Part shown: positions 5,192 through 7,914 of the stretch, piece after piece
Layout: the number at the start of each line of letters is the position of its first letter
How positions within the stretch are numbered: the first letter of the stretch is position 1
From: Bacteriovoracaceae bacterium UBA7695
Lineage (GTDB): Bacteria > Bdellovibrionota > Bacteriovoracia > Bacteriovoracales > Bacteriovoracaceae
Assembly (NCBI GenBank): GCA_002482685.1
Contig: DLGL01000040.1
Coordinates: 1 to 7,914, forward strand
Direction: 5' to 3'
Length of the DNA stretch: 7,914 nucleotides
Notes under the pieces: model-generated
The model's input: the letters and a program-made list of their open reading frames with translations, nothing else
What the model was told of the DNA's origin: nothing
Database searches by the model: none
Position numbers and translations under genes: made by a program

Positions 5192-6901
5192 CTATAAATG
5201 AGTGAGGAACTCTTGGTATTTGGGATGTCCTTGAAGCTGAGCGTGATTCCCTTGCGCCAGAAGATGCCCCTTGTCGAGGAGCAGAAGAGAGTTGGATTTT
5301 AAAATTGTTTCCAGGCGGTGGGTAACAATAATCGTAATCGAACGGGATTGGAAAAACTTTATAAGATCCCTGAGAGCCGATTCGAGCTCAGAATCTAATC
5401 CGCTGGAAATTTCATCCATCAGGATGATGGGTTTCTTAAGGTATAAGGCACGGAGTCCTGAGAGTAGTTGCTTTTGTCCCATGGAAAAAACTTTTGGATC
5501 AATCGTTTCATTTGGCAAGATCCCCATGCGACCTAGATAAGGAATATTCTTTGTGGCAAGATCCCAAAATTCTTCAAACCCAGTGTCATAGCCAAGTGTA
5601 ATGTTGAACTTCAATGTTTCAGTAAAAACGTGAGAGTCTTGAGAAATCAAACTGACATAGGAGGAGAACGCACGAAGCTTCTTTTCCTCTGAAGGCTCAA
5701 TTTTCTGATTGTCGATCTGAATCTCTCCCTCAAAGGTGTGGTACTGACCGGAGAGAAGCTTTAATAAAGTTGATTTCCCGCAACCAGACTCCCCTAAGAT
5801 TCCCAGGATCTCCCCTCTTTTAACCTCAAAGCCAATCTTCTCTAGCTTAAAGCCCTGATCGTATTGAAAATGCTTAAGATTAAAATTCATCTTTTCAACA
5901 TTGAGCCCTGCAAACTCCTGACGATGATAATCTTCCTGGGAGAAGCTTTCATTAAAATCAGAAAGTCTGGTTAGCCCGGTTCCAGCTCGCTGAAGAACTG
6001 ATATTTTTGAAGCTACTTCTTTAATCGGGGAAATAGATTTCTGAATAAGATCAATCAGAGCGGCCAGGATTGCAACTTCTACAATCTGGGCATAAGGAAC
6101 AATGATCATCACAAGAGCAATAAGGATTGGATAAAGAGATTCGGCAGCAGAATAATAACCGGCATCCCAGATGTTGGCATGAAGTTGTTTATCCAAAAAC
6201 TCTTCAAAGATCTTCTGCCCACGCTGAGTGGCATACTTGGGATTAGGGGAATAAAAAAGTTCTTTTAGTCCTGAAGTGAGATCGGTCACAACCCTCGCCA
6301 TCATTCCCGTCATCCGTCTGACTTCCATAAAAATCACGGCCATTGCTTTGGATCCCCGAACAAGAAGAATGCAAGCAATAACCTCTACACCAAAGAGAGC
6401 TAGCCCTGTTGTAGAGTTCAGCTGAAGGAAGCTAATCAAACAGGAAAGGATAAAAATAATATCAATAAAGATCGCTAAACTTCCGGAGCCTACCATCTCT
6501 TTGACAGCATCAGTGTCGTTCATAAGCCGAGCAAGAACTTCTCCCAAAGGATACTCGTCATTCTTTTTTGTGGTCTTATTTTGAAATGGTGCTTTTAACC
6601 ACAAGGAGAAACTTCTCTTTCGCACATCTGCCAGAAGGAGTTGGATATATTTATGAGTACTAATCTGAAACAAAAATCTATTTATATATTCGCCTATATA
6701 GAGGAAAACTAACCAATAAAGATGTTGATCAAAAAGTTGATCATTTTTAAGTGACTGATAAAAATCGGTTATGAGTCTTGGAGTCAAGTAGCCAATGAAG
6801 GCCGAGACCACCAGATTGAATGCAATAAAAATAAGTAATGGAACTTCTGTCTTAAGCCAGAGGTGTTTCCAATAATTGTTCTTTAAAGAACTGACTAACA
6901 T
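5192..6901 (-). CDS. ABC exporter half-transporter, subunit 2 (membrane domain plus ATPase, degenerate signature)
   Basis: Inner-membrane exporter subunit of 569 residues in the usual order: a six-helix membrane domain (about 1-310; hydrophobic runs near residues 20-40, 60-80, 140-185 and 255-285) and a C-terminal ATPase. Motifs seen: Walker A GESGCGKST (370-378), Q-loop Q421, signature FSMGQ (472-476) instead of LSGGQ, Walker B IILMDE with the catalytic Glu kept (E497), D-loop SGLD, and switch His H528 in VTHR. The membrane half has the exporter fold and no peptidase domain. The gene overlaps the upstream ABC gene by 50 bp, so the two products most likely form one heterodimer. In that dimer the ATP site using this subunit's Walker motifs and the partner's LSGGQ would be the working one. 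The start at 6901 is preferred to the ATG two codons upstream because GAAGGA lies 5 nt before it and runs into the earlier ATG. Substrate unknown. Confidence 0.9.
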   Translation of the reverse strand: MLVSSLKNNYWKHLWLKTEVPLLIFIAFNLVVSAFIGYLTPRLITDFYQSLKNDQLFDQHLYWLVFLYIGEYINRFLFQISTHKYIQLLLADVRKRSFSLWLKAPFQNKTTKKNDEYPLGEVLARLMNDTDAVKEMVGSGSLAIFIDIIFILSCLISFLQLNSTTGLALFGVEVIACILLVRGSKAMAVIFMEVRRMTGMMARVVTDLTSGLKELFYSPNPKYATQRGQKIFEEFLDKQLHANIWDAGYYSAAESLYPILIALVMIIVPYAQIVEVAILAALIDLIQKSISPIKEVASKISVLQRAGTGLTRLSDFNESFSQEDYHRQEFAGLNVEKMNFNLKHFQYDQGFKLEKIGFEVKRGEILGILGESGCGKSTLLKLLSGQYHTFEGEIQIDNQKIEPSEEKKLRAFSSYVSLISQDSHVFTETLKFNITLGYDTGFEEFWDLATKNIPYLGRMGILPNETIDPKVFSMGQKQLLSGLRALYLKKPIILMDEISSGLDSELESALRDLIKFFQSRSITIIVTHRLETILKSNSLLLLDKGHLLAQGNHAQLQGHPKYQEFLTHL

Positions 6902-7914
6902 GAACATCCTTCAATACTTCACTTACATGACCCTGAGCTCTAACACCCTCATGACGGTCAATATAGATAACCTCATCTGAAAGTCTAACTGTTGTTAAGC
7001 GGTGACTAGAAATGACAAAAGTAAAACTTTTCCAAAGAGGGTTTTCTTTTATGAGTCTCACAATTTTTCTCTCTAAAATAATATCAACCGATGAAAATGG
7101 ATCGTCCCAGATAATTATCTCAGCTCCGGAAAGCAAAGAGCGAATAAGAGCAACCCGTTTAAGTTGACCACCTGAAAGCCGTTTACCATTTTCACCCACT
7201 TCAAGATTTAAAACATCATCAAGATTATCAGCTAATAAATCCAGCTGGAAAATCTGAAGCAAATCTTTTGCGGCTTTCTCTTCCTGAGGAGTTACGACTC
7301 TCCCAAGAAATATGTTTCCACCAATAGTGTCATTAAAAAGATAAGGTTCCTGTTGAACCATGGAGATTTTATGACCTTTCAAAATAAATGATGTTGCAAT
7401 ACGGCCCAGTATATAACTCTTGCCACTCCCTGTCTCACCTACAAAAACCATCCACTTATGAATAGGAATTTTCAAAGCAAGTGGCTTTCCCCAAAAAACC
7501 GAGCTTAGAGTCAGGGATGTATCAGAAATTTCGGCCTGAGAATTTTCCATCTCAATTTCGGCTTGAGAAGGTTGATCGAGGACAAAATATAATTCTTTGA
7601 CTCTTCTCCATGCCGCAAATCCTTGAGAGACCACTACTGCCACCCATGAAAGAAACATGACGGGTTCCAGGAAAAGATAAAGGAAGCCCGAGAAATAAAC
7701 CAGGTCAGAAGGGCCGCCACCATTATTTTTAATCAGTATCCCGCCCCAAAGAAGGGAAGCCCCAAGTCCAAGTTTTACGTAGGGTCCTGTAAAAGCATAA
7801 CCAACTGAAGATTTAAAAAACAGAGCAAGCTCTTCGCCGGATACTTTAACGAATCCCTGGATAAAATTATCTTCCCGGTGAAAATTTTTAATCGTCTGCT
7901 TGGCCTCATAGGCT
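6852..7914 (-). CDS. ABC exporter half-transporter, subunit 1, C-terminal 353 residues (start beyond right edge)
   Basis: The frame is open to the window edge, so the gene is partial; internal ATGs such as the one at 7658 are not the start. The visible part holds the last two membrane helices (about 7640-7810, including SGFLYLFLEPVMFLSWVAVV) and a whole ATPase domain. Motifs: Walker A GETGSGKS (7439-7416), Q-loop in VQQEPYLF, intact signature LSGGQ (7178-7164), Walker B IIIWDD with Asp at the catalytic Glu position (7103-7101), D-loop SSVD, and switch His in SSHR. The Walker A Lys to Q-loop distance is only 23 residues, against 45 in the partner, so the usual strand pair and loop there are missing. 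A shortened segment here together with Asp for Glu recalls the first ATPase domain of ABCC-type (MRP/CFTR) transporters. Exporter half-subunit is certain; the ABCC-like placement is tentative. Confidence 0.9.
   Translation of the reverse strand, partial: AYEAKQTIKNFHREDNFIQGFVKVSGEELALFFKSSVGYAFTGPYVKLGLGASLLWGGILIKNNGGGPSDLVYFSGFLYLFLEPVMFLSWVAVVVSQGFAAWRRVKELYFVLDQPSQAEIEMENSQAEISDTSLTLSSVFWGKPLALKIPIHKWMVFVGETGSGKSYILGRIATSFILKGHKISMVQQEPYLFNDTIGGNIFLGRVVTPQEEKAAKDLLQIFQLDLLADNLDDVLNLEVGENGKRLSGGQLKRVALIRSLLSGAEIIIWDDPFSSVDIILERKIVRLIKENPLWKSFTFVISSHRLTTVRLSDEVIYIDRHEGVRAQGHVSEVLKDVHVSQFFKEQLLETPLA
6907..6912 (-). promoter_or_regulatory. Ribosome binding site of ABC subunit 2
   Basis: GAAGGA on the minus strand, inside the coding region of ABC subunit 1 and 5 nt before the ATG at 6901. 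Its last A is the first base of the alternative ATG at 6907, which is therefore too close to be served by it. Start 6901 is the better supported. Confidence 0.65.

Noticed and set aside
5192..7914. Identification of the ABC pair as CydDC (thiol exporter) because of the nearby thiol oxidoreductase
   Set aside because: Neighbourhood alone is weak evidence; no cytochrome bd genes are visible and the subunit 1 ATPase looks more ABCC-like. The substrate is left open.

Overview
The window carries six protein genes, all on the minus strand, packed with only short gaps. In transcription order (high to low coordinates) they are: two overlapping ABC-exporter half-genes (the first cut by the right edge), a thioredoxin-fold (DsbA-like) lipoprotein, a strong intrinsic terminator, a 647-residue rod-like coiled-coil protein, a pyruvate kinase carrying a C-terminal ferredoxin domain, and the start of an epoxyqueuosine-reductase-like gene cut by the left edge. 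I see no RNA gene, mobile element or CRISPR array, and no credible plus-strand gene. No gene-free stretch reaches 300 bases.

The organism is a Gram-negative-like bacterium of moderately low GC, judged by the lipobox protein with a periplasmic DsbA fold. A SurA-like N-domain fused to a DsbA-like domain, together with the general gene style, fits Bdellovibrionota/Bacteriovoracia or another former deltaproteobacterial lineage. This is a guess from style, not a match.

Right part (4074-7914): the two ABC proteins look like a heterodimeric exporter with one consensus and one degenerate ATP site. The degenerate features are split between the subunits as expected: Asp in place of the catalytic Glu in the first, and FSMGQ in place of LSGGQ in the second. 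The thiol-oxidoreductase lipoprotein lies 77 nt downstream and its end is closed by a 51-nt hairpin with a U-tract. No substrate can be named.

Left part (1-3990): an extended -10 promoter just past the terminator probably starts a second unit: coiled-coil protein, pyruvate kinase-ferredoxin fusion, queG-like gene. The last two overlap by ATGA and so are probably translationally coupled. The main surprises are here. (1) The coiled-coil protein is built on a strict 11-residue (hendecad) period kept in one register over about 620 residues, with 23 of its 36 aromatic residues at the same position modulo 11 and no Pro, Cys or Trp. (2) The pyruvate kinase ends in a two-cluster ferredoxin domain in which one cluster ligand is Asp rather than Cys, and its active-site loop has the K+-independent signature.
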